A stretch of 64,000 nucleotides of DNA from UBA2377 sp964429385 (GTDB lineage: Bacteria; Verrucomicrobiota; Verrucomicrobiia; Opitutales; Opitutaceae), in the NCBI GenBank assembly GCA_964429385.1, contig CAYSBR010000001.1, positions 198,494-262,493 of the forward strand. Reading direction: 5' to 3'. Made by a program: the position numbers and the translations under genes. Under the pieces are notes generated by a model, which was not told the DNA's origin, did no database searches, and saw only the letters and a list, made by a program, of their open reading frames with translations. This document shows, one piece after another, positions 36,497 through 44,904 of this stretch (position 1 is its first letter; every line of letters begins with the position of its first letter).

Positions 36497-38343
36497 AACC
36501 GCCGGGTGAGCACCCAGCCCACCGGCGCGGTCGCGCCCTCGATGGAGGCGCGGCCTTTCATGCCGGCGAGCAGGGCCGCGGTTTCATCCGGAGCCAGCAC
36601 GGCCTCGGCGACAAAGACGCTCTGCCCTTCCACCGTCTCGGCCTGCGGCCGGATCCGGGTGATCCGCGACGTCCAGCTCCGGCCGGGGAAGGAGGTGAGC
36701 CGCAACGAGAGCGCGTCGCCCACGGCCACCAATGAAATGTCCTGCGCCGGGATCATGAGCTCCACGAGCATGCGATCCACCGGCCCGATCTCGAAGAGCA
36801 CCTCGCCCTGCCGGACGGGGATGCCCCGCGCGCGCTCATGGTCGCCCGCCAGCACCATGCCCGCGAGCGGCGCGCGCAATTCGAGATTCTCCTGCTTGAA
36901 GGCGATCAGCTTCAACTCCAGCTCCAGGCCGTCGGCCTCGAACTGCGCCATCTGCGCGGTGGCGACCGGCGCCGACGGATCCGCCATCGCAAGGTCGCGC
37001 TGCCGCAGCGCCCGGTCGCGCGCCGCCGTCAGCTCGGCCCGGCGCCAGAGCAGCTGCTGGTCGTCCATCACCGCCAGCAAATCGCCCGCCGCCACGAGGC
37101 TGCCCGGCTTGACCAGGCTCTCCTTCAACAAACCGTCGAACTGCACCGACACCATGCGGCGGATCTCCGGCTCCACCACGCCATCCACCCGCACGGGGTA
37201 GGCCACGGGCCAGGCGAGCACGACGATGACCGCCGCCACGAGAGCGAAGAGCAGGGCCTTGCGCCAGCGGCTCAGGCGGCCCCACAGGTGATAATGCCAT
37301 TTCCGGAGGTTGCCGGGATCCGCGCGGCGCAACGCCCCGAGGACCGCGCCCAGATGCGGCGTCGCCGCCGCGATGAAACGATCCGCCTCCGCCGGCGGCG
37401 GGCGGTCGCCCCGCCACATCAAGGTCAGCACCGCCAGAATCCGCCCGTCCGCATGCCGCAGCGGCACGCTGCTCACCCGCACCAGATCCAGCGCGTGGTG
37501 CAGCTCCTGATGCGCGGCGTCGGCGAGGTCGGCCCCGGCGGGGTTGGCGGCAACCGGCCGCGGCCACGACACCGCTTCACCGGCGAGAAACGCCTCCTGC
37601 ATCGCGCCCTCGATCATGCCGGTGGCGCTGCCCCAGGCGTCAAAATGCTCGGAGCCGGAAAGAGCCGCCAGTTTCACCCGTTTGCGGCCGGCCCGGCCCA
37701 GCGCGACCAAATGACAGCCGAGGTGCTTCTGGACCCGGTCCACCACGATGCGCACGGCCTCGTCGAAAAACGGCGCCGCCGCCGCGAGGCTGACGAGCTC
37801 GACCATCGCCGCGGTCTGCTCGACCGCCCAACGGGCGGACTGCGCCTCCTCGTGCAACAGGCCATAGTGCAGAAAACCCATCGCCGCCTGCAACACGGCG
37901 ACAAACGGCTGGATATCGTCCAGCGACGGGGCGACCAGTAGCAGGTTGACCACGCCGTGCACCCGGCCGTCGCGCACGAGCGGGGCCGCGACCACAAAAT
38001 AGCCGGTAAACAGCTCCAGCGGCGCCACGACCACGCGCTGGCCGCCGATCGACCGCTTGGCCGCATCGCCCGCCGCCTCCAGCAGGCTGGGCTGGAAGCC
38101 GTTGTCCGCTTCCTTCCAAATCGCCTCCCGCCAGGCCAGCTGGCGGTCGCCCACTTCCAGATAGGCAATGCCGACGCCGTTGGTGAGCCGGAGGATGAAG
38201 CCGAGCAGCCGGCGCACCCGGCGGCCCGCCGCCTCGCGGTCTTCGGCCAGCCGCGTCAGTTCCCCGCCGATGGCGAGCAGGTCAATCGGACCCGCCGCCA
38301 CCTCCGCGCGCCCATGATCGGATGAAGCGCGTGCATCGGACAT
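36463..38343 (-). CDS. Tandem GAF-domain HlyD adaptor fusion
   Basis: Protein of 626 aa. The cytoplasmic N-terminal 350 residues contain two GAF-like regions (about 35-165, with VVAAPLVRDGRVHGVVNLLL, and about 185-345, with VSSVPLRHADGRILAVLTLM). One transmembrane helix follows (about 362-383, LLFALVAAVIVVLAWPVAYP). The periplasmic part is HlyD-like (LKESLVKPGSLVAAGDLLAV, ELRAPLAGMVLAGDHERARG, VDRMLVELMIPAQDISLVAV). The arrangement suggests an adaptor whose assembly or activity responds to a cytoplasmic small ligand. It overlaps the M50-HlyD gene by 34 nt and follows the DUF3467 gene by 47 nt, so translation is probably coupled within the export operon. Confidence 0.85.
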   Translation of the reverse strand: MSDARASSDHGRAEVAAGPIDLLAIGGELTRLAEDREAAGRRVRRLLGFILRLTNGVGIAYLEVGDRQLAWREAIWKEADNGFQPSLLEAAGDAAKRSIGGQRVVVAPLELFTGYFVVAAPLVRDGRVHGVVNLLLVAPSLDDIQPFVAVLQAAMGFLHYGLLHEEAQSARWAVEQTAAMVELVSLAAAAPFFDEAVRIVVDRVQKHLGCHLVALGRAGRKRVKLAALSGSEHFDAWGSATGMIEGAMQEAFLAGEAVSWPRPVAANPAGADLADAAHQELHHALDLVRVSSVPLRHADGRILAVLTLMWRGDRPPPAEADRFIAAATPHLGAVLGALRRADPGNLRKWHYHLWGRLSRWRKALLFALVAAVIVVLAWPVAYPVRVDGVVEPEIRRMVSVQFDGLLKESLVKPGSLVAAGDLLAVMDDQQLLWRRAELTAARDRALRQRDLAMADPSAPVATAQMAQFEADGLELELKLIAFKQENLELRAPLAGMVLAGDHERARGIPVRQGEVLFEIGPVDRMLVELMIPAQDISLVAVGDALSLRLTSFPGRSWTSRITRIRPQAETVEGQSVFVAEAVLAPDETAALLAGMKGRASIEGATAPVGWVLTRRLWSFLRTTLFW

Positions 38344-38390
38344 CGGACGGAGCGTTCAACCGGGCGAACCCGGTGTTCGAAAGTCCCCAA

Positions 38391-38705
38391 TTAGGAGACC
38401 GGGGGCAACGAAGCCCGCTGGCCGCTGGTGGCCTTGGCGCCGGAGGCCTCGATCCGCTTGAGCGTCTGCTGCAACGCCGCCAGGAGGCGGCGCGCACCGT
38501 CGTGCGACATCGCAATGCGCGTGTGCACGGGCACGAGCGACTCGCCGGTGGTGCCATCCGGCACCGGGCCGGAGGAGAAATCCAGGAACACTTCGTTGGC
38601 GGAGCCGGACAGGATCGTCTGGCTGGCGTAACGGGCGGAATATTCCTCGTATTTGAGCCGGATCTTGCGCGCTTGGGGGGAATCGCTGGTCGGGTTCTGG
38701 GCCAT
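38391..38705 (-). CDS. DUF3467-like small protein
   Basis: Protein of 104 aa from ATG 38705 (MAQNPTSDSP). A longer reading with 13 extra residues exists but looks non-coding. The sequence (YEEYSARYASQTILSGSANE, VFLDFSSGPVPDG, VPVHTRIAMSHDGARRLLAA, LQQTLKRIEA) matches my recollection of the DUF3467 family: a small soluble beta-rich fold of unknown function with a conserved LDF and an R-I-x-MS motif. It is the first gene of the HlyD/M50/SecA-like operon after the response regulator, 47 nt before the GAF-HlyD gene. It could be an accessory or chaperone-like factor for export, but nothing in the sequence shows this. Confidence 0.7.
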   Translation of the reverse strand: MAQNPTSDSPQARKIRLKYEEYSARYASQTILSGSANEVFLDFSSGPVPDGTTGESLVPVHTRIAMSHDGARRLLAALQQTLKRIEASGAKATSGQRASLPPVS

Positions 38706-38770
38706 ATCCCTGAAAACGGATAAAATGCCCCCGCTTCGGAGCAAGGCAGGAGGGCCCCACGCCCTGACGG

Positions 38771-38790
38771 ATTTTAGGTAAATTTACCCA
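38771..38790 (-). promoter_or_regulatory. Palindrome and -10-like element in front of the export operon
   Basis: GGTAAATTTACC (38777-38788) is a perfect 12-bp palindrome. On the minus strand it reads TGGGTAAATTTACC, followed directly by TAAAAT (-10-like), about 70 nt before the DUF3467 start. The same composite occurs in front of the giant adhesin (29027-29057). It is a likely site for co-regulation, perhaps by the adjacent LuxR-type response regulator. Confidence 0.45.
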
Positions 38791-38798
38791 AGCAGGTG

Positions 38799-39506
38799 TT
38801 AGGTCCCTGTCCGGAGAAGAGAGGTTTTGTAATGGGAAATGAACCCCTTCTCCAAGGCGTAATGGATCAACTGGGGCGTCGAAGTCAGCCCAAGCTTGCT
38901 CATGATGTTCTGGCGGTGATTGCGGACAGTGTTGGCGCTGAGGTTTTGGAGCCGGGCGATCTCTTCGTTGGACAAGCCGCGACCAAACAGCGGCAGGAGC
39001 TGCATCTCGCGATTCGAGATCAATTTGGCAAAGGAGTGGGAATCCGACCTCAGCCTGGCGTGCACCCGCTGGACGGCGGCGGAATAATAGGTTCCGCCAT
39101 TTCTCACGCTATGGATGGCCTCCACCACGGTCGCGAATGTCTGTTCGCCCTTGTCCACAAACCCCTCCACCCCCAGCTCCATCACCCGGTGGATGGTGTA
39201 TTCGTCCACCCAGGCGGACACCGCGACAATCCGGACCCGGGGAAGGAACTCGCGCAATTGCGGCACCAGGTCCAGCCCGCTGCAATCCGGCAGCACCAAA
39301 TCCAGGATCACGACATCGGGTCTGTACTCCTGGCACAGGACCAGGGCTTGCCCGCCCGATTCCGCGATCTTCATCTCGGCCTCCGGCAACGCCTGCCGGC
39401 AGGCCTCCAACATGAACCGCCGGAACATCGCCTGATCTTCAATCACCACCAGCTTCATCGTCGGTTGGGTGGGTGGTGAGTCGTGATTCATCGCAAGGGA
39501 CAACAT
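38799..39506 (-). CDS. NarL/LuxR-family response regulator
   Basis: Protein of about 235 aa. The receiver domain (about 17-135) has the acidic pocket VVIEDQ, the phosphoacceptor aspartate in VVILDLVLPDCSG, the conserved Ser in VSAW and the lysine in FVDKGE. The C-terminal LuxR helix-turn-helix (about 165-225) reads ISNREMQLLPLFGRGLSNEE, then IARLQNLSANTVRNHRQNIM. No cognate kinase gene is adjacent. It sits immediately upstream of, and in the same direction as, the export operon and probably controls it. Starts at 39506, 39491 or 39458 (MKLVVIED) are all possible because no clear ribosome-binding site is visible. Confidence 0.88.
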   Translation of the reverse strand: MLSLAMNHDSPPTQPTMKLVVIEDQAMFRRFMLEACRQALPEAEMKIAESGGQALVLCQEYRPDVVILDLVLPDCSGLDLVPQLREFLPRVRIVAVSAWVDEYTIHRVMELGVEGFVDKGEQTFATVVEAIHSVRNGGTYYSAAVQRVHARLRSDSHSFAKLISNREMQLLPLFGRGLSNEEIARLQNLSANTVRNHRQNIMSKLGLTSTPQLIHYALEKGFISHYKTSLLRTGT

Positions 39507-39632
39507 CCGTTACTTGCCCCGACCTTGTCAGGCTTGGCAAGCCCGCAGCCTGTCATGACTGCGTCATCAACGAAGCATCGCAAGATCCCCGCATCCTTCA
39601 TGGGCAAAAAACAACGCGGATCAGCGGCCCAT

Positions 39633-40694
39633 TCAGGGCTGCGTCAGCACACAGCGGAAGCCCACGTGATTGCTGCTGGTGCCGGGATCACCCTTGCCTC
39701 GCGAACCCACCATATAGCGCGTGCAGTATTGGTCCGTGCACAGGAACGAGCCACCACGCTGCACCCGCTTGGGCAGGCCGGGCTCCGCAGGATCGTGGCT
39801 TTCCTCCTGCGGCGGGCCGGGCGGATTAACAATCGCCGATCGCCCGGCCCGGCGCGCATAGGCATCCGGCCGATACCAGTCGGCACACCACTCCCAGACG
39901 TTACCCGCCATGTCATGCAGCCCATAGCCATTGGCGGGAAACGCGGCGACTGGTGCAGTCCCCATGTAGCCATCCCCACCCGTGTTGTGATGGGGAAACT
40001 CTCCTTGAAATATATTGGCCATGTGGCACCCGTCCGGATCGAGCGTATCGCCCCACGGATACAGGGCGCCGGACTTGCCGCCCCGCGCGGCGAACTCCCA
40101 CTGCGCTTCGGTCGGCAGTTGCTTGCCCGCCCACCGCGCATACGCCTCCGCATCCTCATAGGCGATGTGCACCACCGGATGGGTTTCCCTTCCCGCCAAA
40201 TCACTGCCCGGCCCTTCCGGATGGCGCCAGTTCGCGCCAGGCACATAGCGCCACCACCGCAGTGCGGTGTCCAAAGGCACCCGCCCCCCGGGCGCGATGA
40301 AGACCAACGATCCCGGCACCAGATTCTCCGGCGGCACCCCCGGGTAATCCTCCGGCCGCAGCGGCCGCTCCGCCACGGTGACATAACCGGTGGCCACGAT
40401 AAACCGCTCGAATTCGCCATTCGTCACTTCGGTCCGGTCCATCCAGAAACCATCAACCCTCACGCGATGCACCGGCCGCGCATCGCCCATCGCCTCGTTT
40501 CCCCCGCACATGGCACCGCGCGGATCACGGGATCCCATTGAGAACTCGCCACCGGGAATCCAAACCATCCCGGCCGGCTCCGCCATCGGCGCCGGCCGAC
40601 TGTTTTCCACAGTCGGCAGAAAGTCCGCCGCCGGTGACATCACGCCAAATAGCAGCGCCCAACCGAACTGGAGAGACGAAATCATGTTCATCAT
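39633..40694 (-). CDS. Formylglycine-generating enzyme (sulfatase-activating)
   Basis: Oxidises the active-site cysteine of type I sulfatases to formylglycine. The product is 353 aa from ATG 40694, which gives a signal-like N-terminus (NMISSLQFGWALLFGVMSPA); an ATG at 40733 is the alternative. The FGE-sulfatase fold is seen from GMVWIPGGEFSMGS onwards, with DRTEVTNGEFERFI, QLPTEAQWEFAARGG, YPWGD, DMAGNVWEWCADWY and the C-terminal GGSFLCTDQYCTRY. Both catalytic cysteines are present (C319 and C324), as in genuine FGE and unlike many FGE-fold paralogues. It lies after the sulfatase gene at 40878-42536 in the same direction and probably matures both sulfatases of the locus, which carry CxPSR motifs. 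Confidence 0.9.
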   Translation of the reverse strand: MMNMISSLQFGWALLFGVMSPAADFLPTVENSRPAPMAEPAGMVWIPGGEFSMGSRDPRGAMCGGNEAMGDARPVHRVRVDGFWMDRTEVTNGEFERFIVATGYVTVAERPLRPEDYPGVPPENLVPGSLVFIAPGGRVPLDTALRWWRYVPGANWRHPEGPGSDLAGRETHPVVHIAYEDAEAYARWAGKQLPTEAQWEFAARGGKSGALYPWGDTLDPDGCHMANIFQGEFPHHNTGGDGYMGTAPVAAFPANGYGLHDMAGNVWEWCADWYRPDAYARRAGRSAIVNPPGPPQEESHDPAEPGLPKRVQRGGSFLCTDQYCTRYMVGSRGKGDPGTSSNHVGFRCVLTQP

Positions 40695-40877
40695 AGAGCT
40701 ATCCGAGAAAAACACCGGGCCCACTTTTTGCACGCCTTCGCCCTACGACAAGCTTCACGCCACCCCTGATCCCGCACCGTCCGGCGACCGCTTTGCTGAC
40801 ACGAGCAAGCGAGATGACCGCGACAACGCCATCCACCTTCAGCTTTGAACCGCCGGCCATGGAATGGGCCGCAGATT

Positions 40878-42536
40878 TCATGGGTCGCCGCAGGGGCGCG
40901 ACAGCCGCGAGGCGCTGAAGCCCTGCCGGATCTGCGCCTCCAGCAACGCCGCCAACTCCCGCACCTTTTCCGGGTGCCGATGATAGAGGTTAATCCTCTC
41001 CGAGGGATCATCCCTGATCTGGTAAAGCTCCCCGTTAGGGCCCTCTGGTTGCACCGGCCGCGGAGGCCCAAGGCCCGCGGCGCCCGGAATATATTTCCAT
41101 CCATCCCGCGCAATCGCCTGACGCCCATGCGCCGCGTAAATGATGCTGTCACGCACGGGGGATTCCAGACGGCCCTGAAGCACAGGGAAAAAACTCACGC
41201 TGTCCTCCCCGGCGTTGTCGGCCAGCGGCTGCCCGGTGAGTTCCGCAAGCGTGGCAAGGATGTCGTTGAGGCTCACGCTGTGCCCATACTCGGCGGGCGA
41301 AGCGATGCCCTCCGGCCAACTGATCAGCAGCGGCACATGGTGCCCACCATCCCAGATGTCCGCCTTGTTCCCACGTCGTGGAAAATTCGCCCGATGCCCG
41401 GTTCGCCGGATGTCCTCCTCCCGCCAATGCGCCCCATTGTCGCTGCTGAAGATGAAGATCGTATTTTGTTCCAGCCCGGCAGCTGCGAGCTCGCGGCGGA
41501 CCTCGCCGACCGCGTCATCCATCTGCAGAACCCAGTCTCCGTAGGTTCCCACGTCTGATTTTCCCCGGAATTTCTCCACCGGCATCCACGGGGTGTGCGG
41601 CCCTGTAAGCGCCAGATAAAGGAGGAACGGTTTCCGCCTGACCGACCGGTCGCGAATGTATCGCCTGGCCTCCTCGAGTATTCGGTCGGCACAATCCTCG
41701 ATTCGGAACGAACGGGAGATTTCACCGTTTTTGAAGATCACGCCTCTTTCCCAGTAAACGTCGCCGGGGCCATCCACATGTTTCACATCCCAATCAACCA
41801 CGGTATTGTCGCGCCGCGCCGGATAGAGGTCAGGAATCAAGGCCATATCCGGATCGAGCACCCGTCCATTCTCCATGAAGACAAAGGGGGGGGCCGATGC
41901 CGACGCTGGAATGATGAAAGCGTAATCAAAGCCGCGCGAGTTCGGGCCGTTGCGGGTTCCTTTTGAAAAATCGGTGTTTGTATATCTCGATGCCGTCCCC
42001 CGTTCCAGCAGGCCGGGAGGCCGGGAGCCATCCTGAAGCGCCCAATCCTGCCCCAAGTGCCACTTTCCAATAATTGCGGTATCGTAACCCGCCCTCTTCA
42101 TGAGCGTGCCGATCGTTTCGCGGCCCTCCTCAATCAGCGGAGGAAGATACCCGCCGCCACCGAGTTCCGCCGCCCGTATCCCATGACTGTCCGAACGGAA
42201 GAAGAACCGCCCCGTGAGCAAGGCGTAGCGTGACGGAATGCAGGTGGCGCCGCCGGAGTGGGCTTCCGTAAAACGAATTCCGCCGCGCCCCAGTGCGTCG
42301 ATATGGGGAGTGTGCGTGCGCGCAAAGGCGTTGTTAAGCGAGACATCGCCATACCCCAGATCATCGGCCAGCACTATGATGACATTGGGGAGATCTTGGC
42401 TCCACTGAACGCCGGACGATGCCGCAGGGACACCGCCAGCGCCAATGACTGACAGGGATTCCGCAAACAGGACCCTGGGCAGGGCCGCAAATGCGAGCGC
42501 AGCCATACTGACCGCCAGCGGCTTTCGATAGTGCAT
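40878..42536 (-). CDS. Type I sulfatase (arylsulfatase family), secreted
   Basis: Protein of 552 aa with a signal peptide (LAVSMAALAFAALPRVLFA). The alkaline-phosphatase-like fold begins at NVIIVLADDLGYGD (metal-binding Asp pair). The formylglycine precursor C99 lies in CIPSRYALLTGR. TAIIGKWHLGQDW, GPHTPWMPVEKF and FIFSSDNGAHWRE supply further metal and substrate residues. It would remove sulfate esters from an imported or extracellular glycan. It heads its own short transcription unit with FGE. The upstream 213-nt gap holds the 36-bp operator-like element. The substrate cannot be read from the sequence; the wide spacing suggests an S1 sulfatase, but the subfamily is uncertain. Confidence 0.9.
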   Translation of the reverse strand: MHYRKPLAVSMAALAFAALPRVLFAESLSVIGAGGVPAASSGVQWSQDLPNVIIVLADDLGYGDVSLNNAFARTHTPHIDALGRGGIRFTEAHSGGATCIPSRYALLTGRFFFRSDSHGIRAAELGGGGYLPPLIEEGRETIGTLMKRAGYDTAIIGKWHLGQDWALQDGSRPPGLLERGTASRYTNTDFSKGTRNGPNSRGFDYAFIIPASASAPPFVFMENGRVLDPDMALIPDLYPARRDNTVVDWDVKHVDGPGDVYWERGVIFKNGEISRSFRIEDCADRILEEARRYIRDRSVRRKPFLLYLALTGPHTPWMPVEKFRGKSDVGTYGDWVLQMDDAVGEVRRELAAAGLEQNTIFIFSSDNGAHWREEDIRRTGHRANFPRRGNKADIWDGGHHVPLLISWPEGIASPAEYGHSVSLNDILATLAELTGQPLADNAGEDSVSFFPVLQGRLESPVRDSIIYAAHGRQAIARDGWKYIPGAAGLGPPRPVQPEGPNGELYQIRDDPSERINLYHRHPEKVRELAALLEAQIRQGFSASRLSRPCGDP

Positions 42537-42641
42537 GATCTTTCGGGGATTGGGTTTCAGAAGGAACTGAAAGCAATGTCCCGATATTCTTTCAGCCTAT
42601 GACTCCTCCCTTCGGAATGAGGCTTTACCGGAGGCAAAGAT

Positions 42642-42677
42642 TGTCAAATTGAAACATATTTAAACAATATTGAACAT
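42642..42677 (+). promoter_or_regulatory. Operator-like element A (TGTCA + three AACA boxes, 10-bp period)
   Basis: TGTCA at 42642 is followed by AACA at 42653, 42663 and 42673. It lies about 106 nt upstream of the sulfatase start at 42536 and after the DeoR gene. It matches element C at 26 of 36 positions and element B at 21 of 36. Short direct repeats about 10 bp apart are an arrangement known for several DeoR-family repressors, so the adjacent DeoR protein is the likely binder. Confidence 0.6.
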
Positions 42678-42749
42678 GCGTGAATTTGAGCTCCTTGGGT
42701 CCGGCATCGCGGGCCCTGCGCTCCCCGCAGGGGGATCCGCCGGCCAGAT

Positions 42750-43514
42750 TTATACCGCCCGTTGCACGTGGATCCCTGCTTTGGTGAGGCGGGTGGCAAA
42801 TGACAGGGAGGCCCTGTGATCGGTGATAAGCCCGGCCACTTTTTTCAAAGGAAAGATCTTCCACAGGGCGGTGCGGTTCAGCTTGGAACTGTCGGCGACG
42901 ACATAGGCCTTGCCAGCCGCTTGAGCCATTTTTGAAAGCATGACGACCAGGTCGGCCGAGTCGGTGTAGGCCGCGCCGGAAGCATCGATCGCATCGGCGC
43001 CAACAAAAGCCAGATCGGTGTGCAGCATCTCCAAATTGGCCAGGGTGATGGCGCCGGAAAGATCCGGGGTGCCGGCGCGTAACTGCCCGCCGAGGAGATT
43101 GATTTCGATGGACTCGTTGAATTGCAGCATACTGGCAATGGGCAGCGATGTCGTGACCACCTTGATGTTGCGACGCAGTTTCAAATGTTCGGCAATGGCC
43201 AGCGTGGTGGTGCCCGAATCAAGGATGACGGACTGGCCCTCTTGGATCAGATCGGCCGCCAGCTTACCAATCGCCTTTTTTTCCTTTTGGGCCAGTTTGG
43301 TGCGCTGGAGAAACGCGAATTCAAAATTCACGCCGGAAGCGAGCCGGGCGCCACCATGCGTGCGAATCACGCGGCCAAGGTCCGCCAAGGCTTGCAGATC
43401 CCGTCGCACCGTCATCCCGCTGGTGCCAAATTTTTCCGCCAAAGAATCAATGCTGCATTCCCCCTGGTCCTGCAGGATCTCAAGAATCTGATTCTGGCGG
43501 GTCGAGTTGATCAT
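42750..43514 (-). CDS. DeoR-family transcriptional regulator
   Basis: Protein of 254 aa. The N-terminal winged helix-turn-helix (about 1-57: RQNQILEILQDQGECSIDSL, then FGTSGMTVRRDLQALADLGR) is the DeoR signature. The C-terminal DeoRC sugar-phosphate sensor domain (about 75-235) contains VILDSGTTTLAIAEHL, VVTTSLPIA, LLGGQLR and DLAFVGADAID. DeoR regulators usually repress sugar operons until a phosphorylated intermediate binds. The gene follows the FGGY kinase by 70 nt in the same direction, so it is probably the local repressor. The three repeated elements at 42642, 51127 and 58428 are its best candidate operators. Confidence 0.92.
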   Translation of the reverse strand: MINSTRQNQILEILQDQGECSIDSLAEKFGTSGMTVRRDLQALADLGRVIRTHGGARLASGVNFEFAFLQRTKLAQKEKKAIGKLAADLIQEGQSVILDSGTTTLAIAEHLKLRRNIKVVTTSLPIASMLQFNESIEINLLGGQLRAGTPDLSGAITLANLEMLHTDLAFVGADAIDASGAAYTDSADLVVMLSKMAQAAGKAYVVADSSKLNRTALWKIFPLKKVAGLITDHRASLSFATRLTKAGIHVQRAV

Positions 43515-43584
43515 GAGCCCGCAAGCTATGCGGAGTCCGGTCCGGACTCAATTCCTTTGATGGGAGGCCACGCTCGCCGGGTGG

Positions 43585-44904
43585 TCAGGCACGCGGCAGG
43601 ATGGGCGCGCTCCATCCCGCCATCCCCCCGATGGAATCATCAAGCGTGGCGTACAGGCCTGCCGCATGGGCGGCCAGCATCGCCGCGCCCAGACAGGCGC
43701 GCTCGGGGCAGAGCGGCGTGATGATCGGGATCCTGAACAGGTCGGCCTTGAGCCGAAGCCAGGGGATGCTCCTGGAACCTCCGCCGGTCGCGACCAGGGT
43801 TTTAATATCCAGTGAAGGAGCGATCTGTCGCAAAAGCTGCAGATGCGCCTGAGCAATGTCACCCAATACCGCACGGATTCGCCCAAGGGCGCCCGATGAA
43901 AGCAGGTGGGGCGATTGCCCGGCGTATTCGGGAATGGCCGCCGCAATCATGTCACCGATCGGGATTCGGGGGCAAAGCTCCCTCTGTAAACGTTCCAGCC
44001 GCGCAGCCCCATCGGAATGAAACGCCAACCGATAATATTCGCCCCCCCGAAAGGACGGACCGTGGTAGCAGTTTGGCTCCGCCGTCGGAGCAGGGGTCAG
44101 CCGCATGGCCGCAAGCACCGTGCCGGTAGAAATGCTGGCGTCGGCCCCTGCGCCCAATCCAGAACCCAGGGCAGCCACCTGATGATCAAGGCCGCCGACA
44201 CAGAACGGAATCCCCGATGGCAGCCCCATCAGTCTGTATGCGGCGGAAGTGGTGGGGCCGACCGCACTGCCCGGCAACAACGGCCTGCCCAGGCAGGCCG
44301 GAGCAAGCCCAACGACGTCGAGCGCCTCCGGCCACCAGGTGCCACGCTGCAGATCATACAGCCCGAGAAAGGCCGCCGTGCCGGCATCGCCGACATGCCG
44401 CCCGGTCAAAGCAAAGGTTAGATAGTCAGATATGGTCTTAACGTGACGAACCCGTTTCCAGGTTTCCGGTTCATGGTGCTTGAACCAGTGAAGTTTGCTG
44501 GCGGCCCATTCCTCGCCTATTTTGAAAAACCCGGCCGTCCCGGCAAAACGGCTGGTGGATGAAAATGTCTCCAGGAGGGGGCTCCGGGGAGCTCGCCGGT
44601 CGGTCCAAAATATCAACGGGGTGATCGGCGCGTCGGTTTCGTCCAACAGGAGAAATGTGTTTGCTTGGGACGAGTAGGAGACCCCGGCAATATCCGCAGG
44701 ATCCGCATGGGCGGCTTGGAGCGCCTGCTGCAGACCACGGCGCAGCAGTTCCCAGAACCGGCCGACCGGTAGCTCCACCCGATCGGGGGCGGAAGAGACG
44801 GTTTCAACTTTTAAGCGGGCCAGGCCCTGCAAGGCACCGGTACGGCTGAAGAGACCTATTTTGAAATAGGAGGTGCCCAGATCAATCCCGAGTAGCAAAG
44901 ACAT
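43585..44904 (-). CDS. FGGY-family carbohydrate kinase
   Basis: Protein of 439 aa starting at ATG 44904 (MSLLLGIDLGTSYFKIGLF, the actin-fold phosphate-1 motif). The start overlaps the end of the ceramidase-like gene by 23 nt. The middle has SYSSQANTFLLLDE and PLIFWTDRRA (substrate-side residues), then FCVGGLDHQVAALGSG and VATGGGSRSIPWLRLKADLF (the adenosine-binding glycine motif near the C-terminus). It resembles xylulose/ribulose kinases in length and would phosphorylate the keto-sugar made by the isomerase, feeding the class I aldolase. The exact sugar is unknown. Confidence 0.88.
   Translation of the reverse strand: MSLLLGIDLGTSYFKIGLFSRTGALQGLARLKVETVSSAPDRVELPVGRFWELLRRGLQQALQAAHADPADIAGVSYSSQANTFLLLDETDAPITPLIFWTDRRAPRSPLLETFSSTSRFAGTAGFFKIGEEWAASKLHWFKHHEPETWKRVRHVKTISDYLTFALTGRHVGDAGTAAFLGLYDLQRGTWWPEALDVVGLAPACLGRPLLPGSAVGPTTSAAYRLMGLPSGIPFCVGGLDHQVAALGSGLGAGADASISTGTVLAAMRLTPAPTAEPNCYHGPSFRGGEYYRLAFHSDGAARLERLQRELCPRIPIGDMIAAAIPEYAGQSPHLLSSGALGRIRAVLGDIAQAHLQLLRQIAPSLDIKTLVATGGGSRSIPWLRLKADLFRIPIITPLCPERACLGAAMLAAHAAGLYATLDDSIGGMAGWSAPILPRA

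Noticed and set aside
28912..39506. Classical type I (ABC-HlyD-TolC) secretion
   Set aside because: No ABC ATPase/permease gene is present in the cluster, and no typical C-terminal RTX signal is visible in the giant protein.
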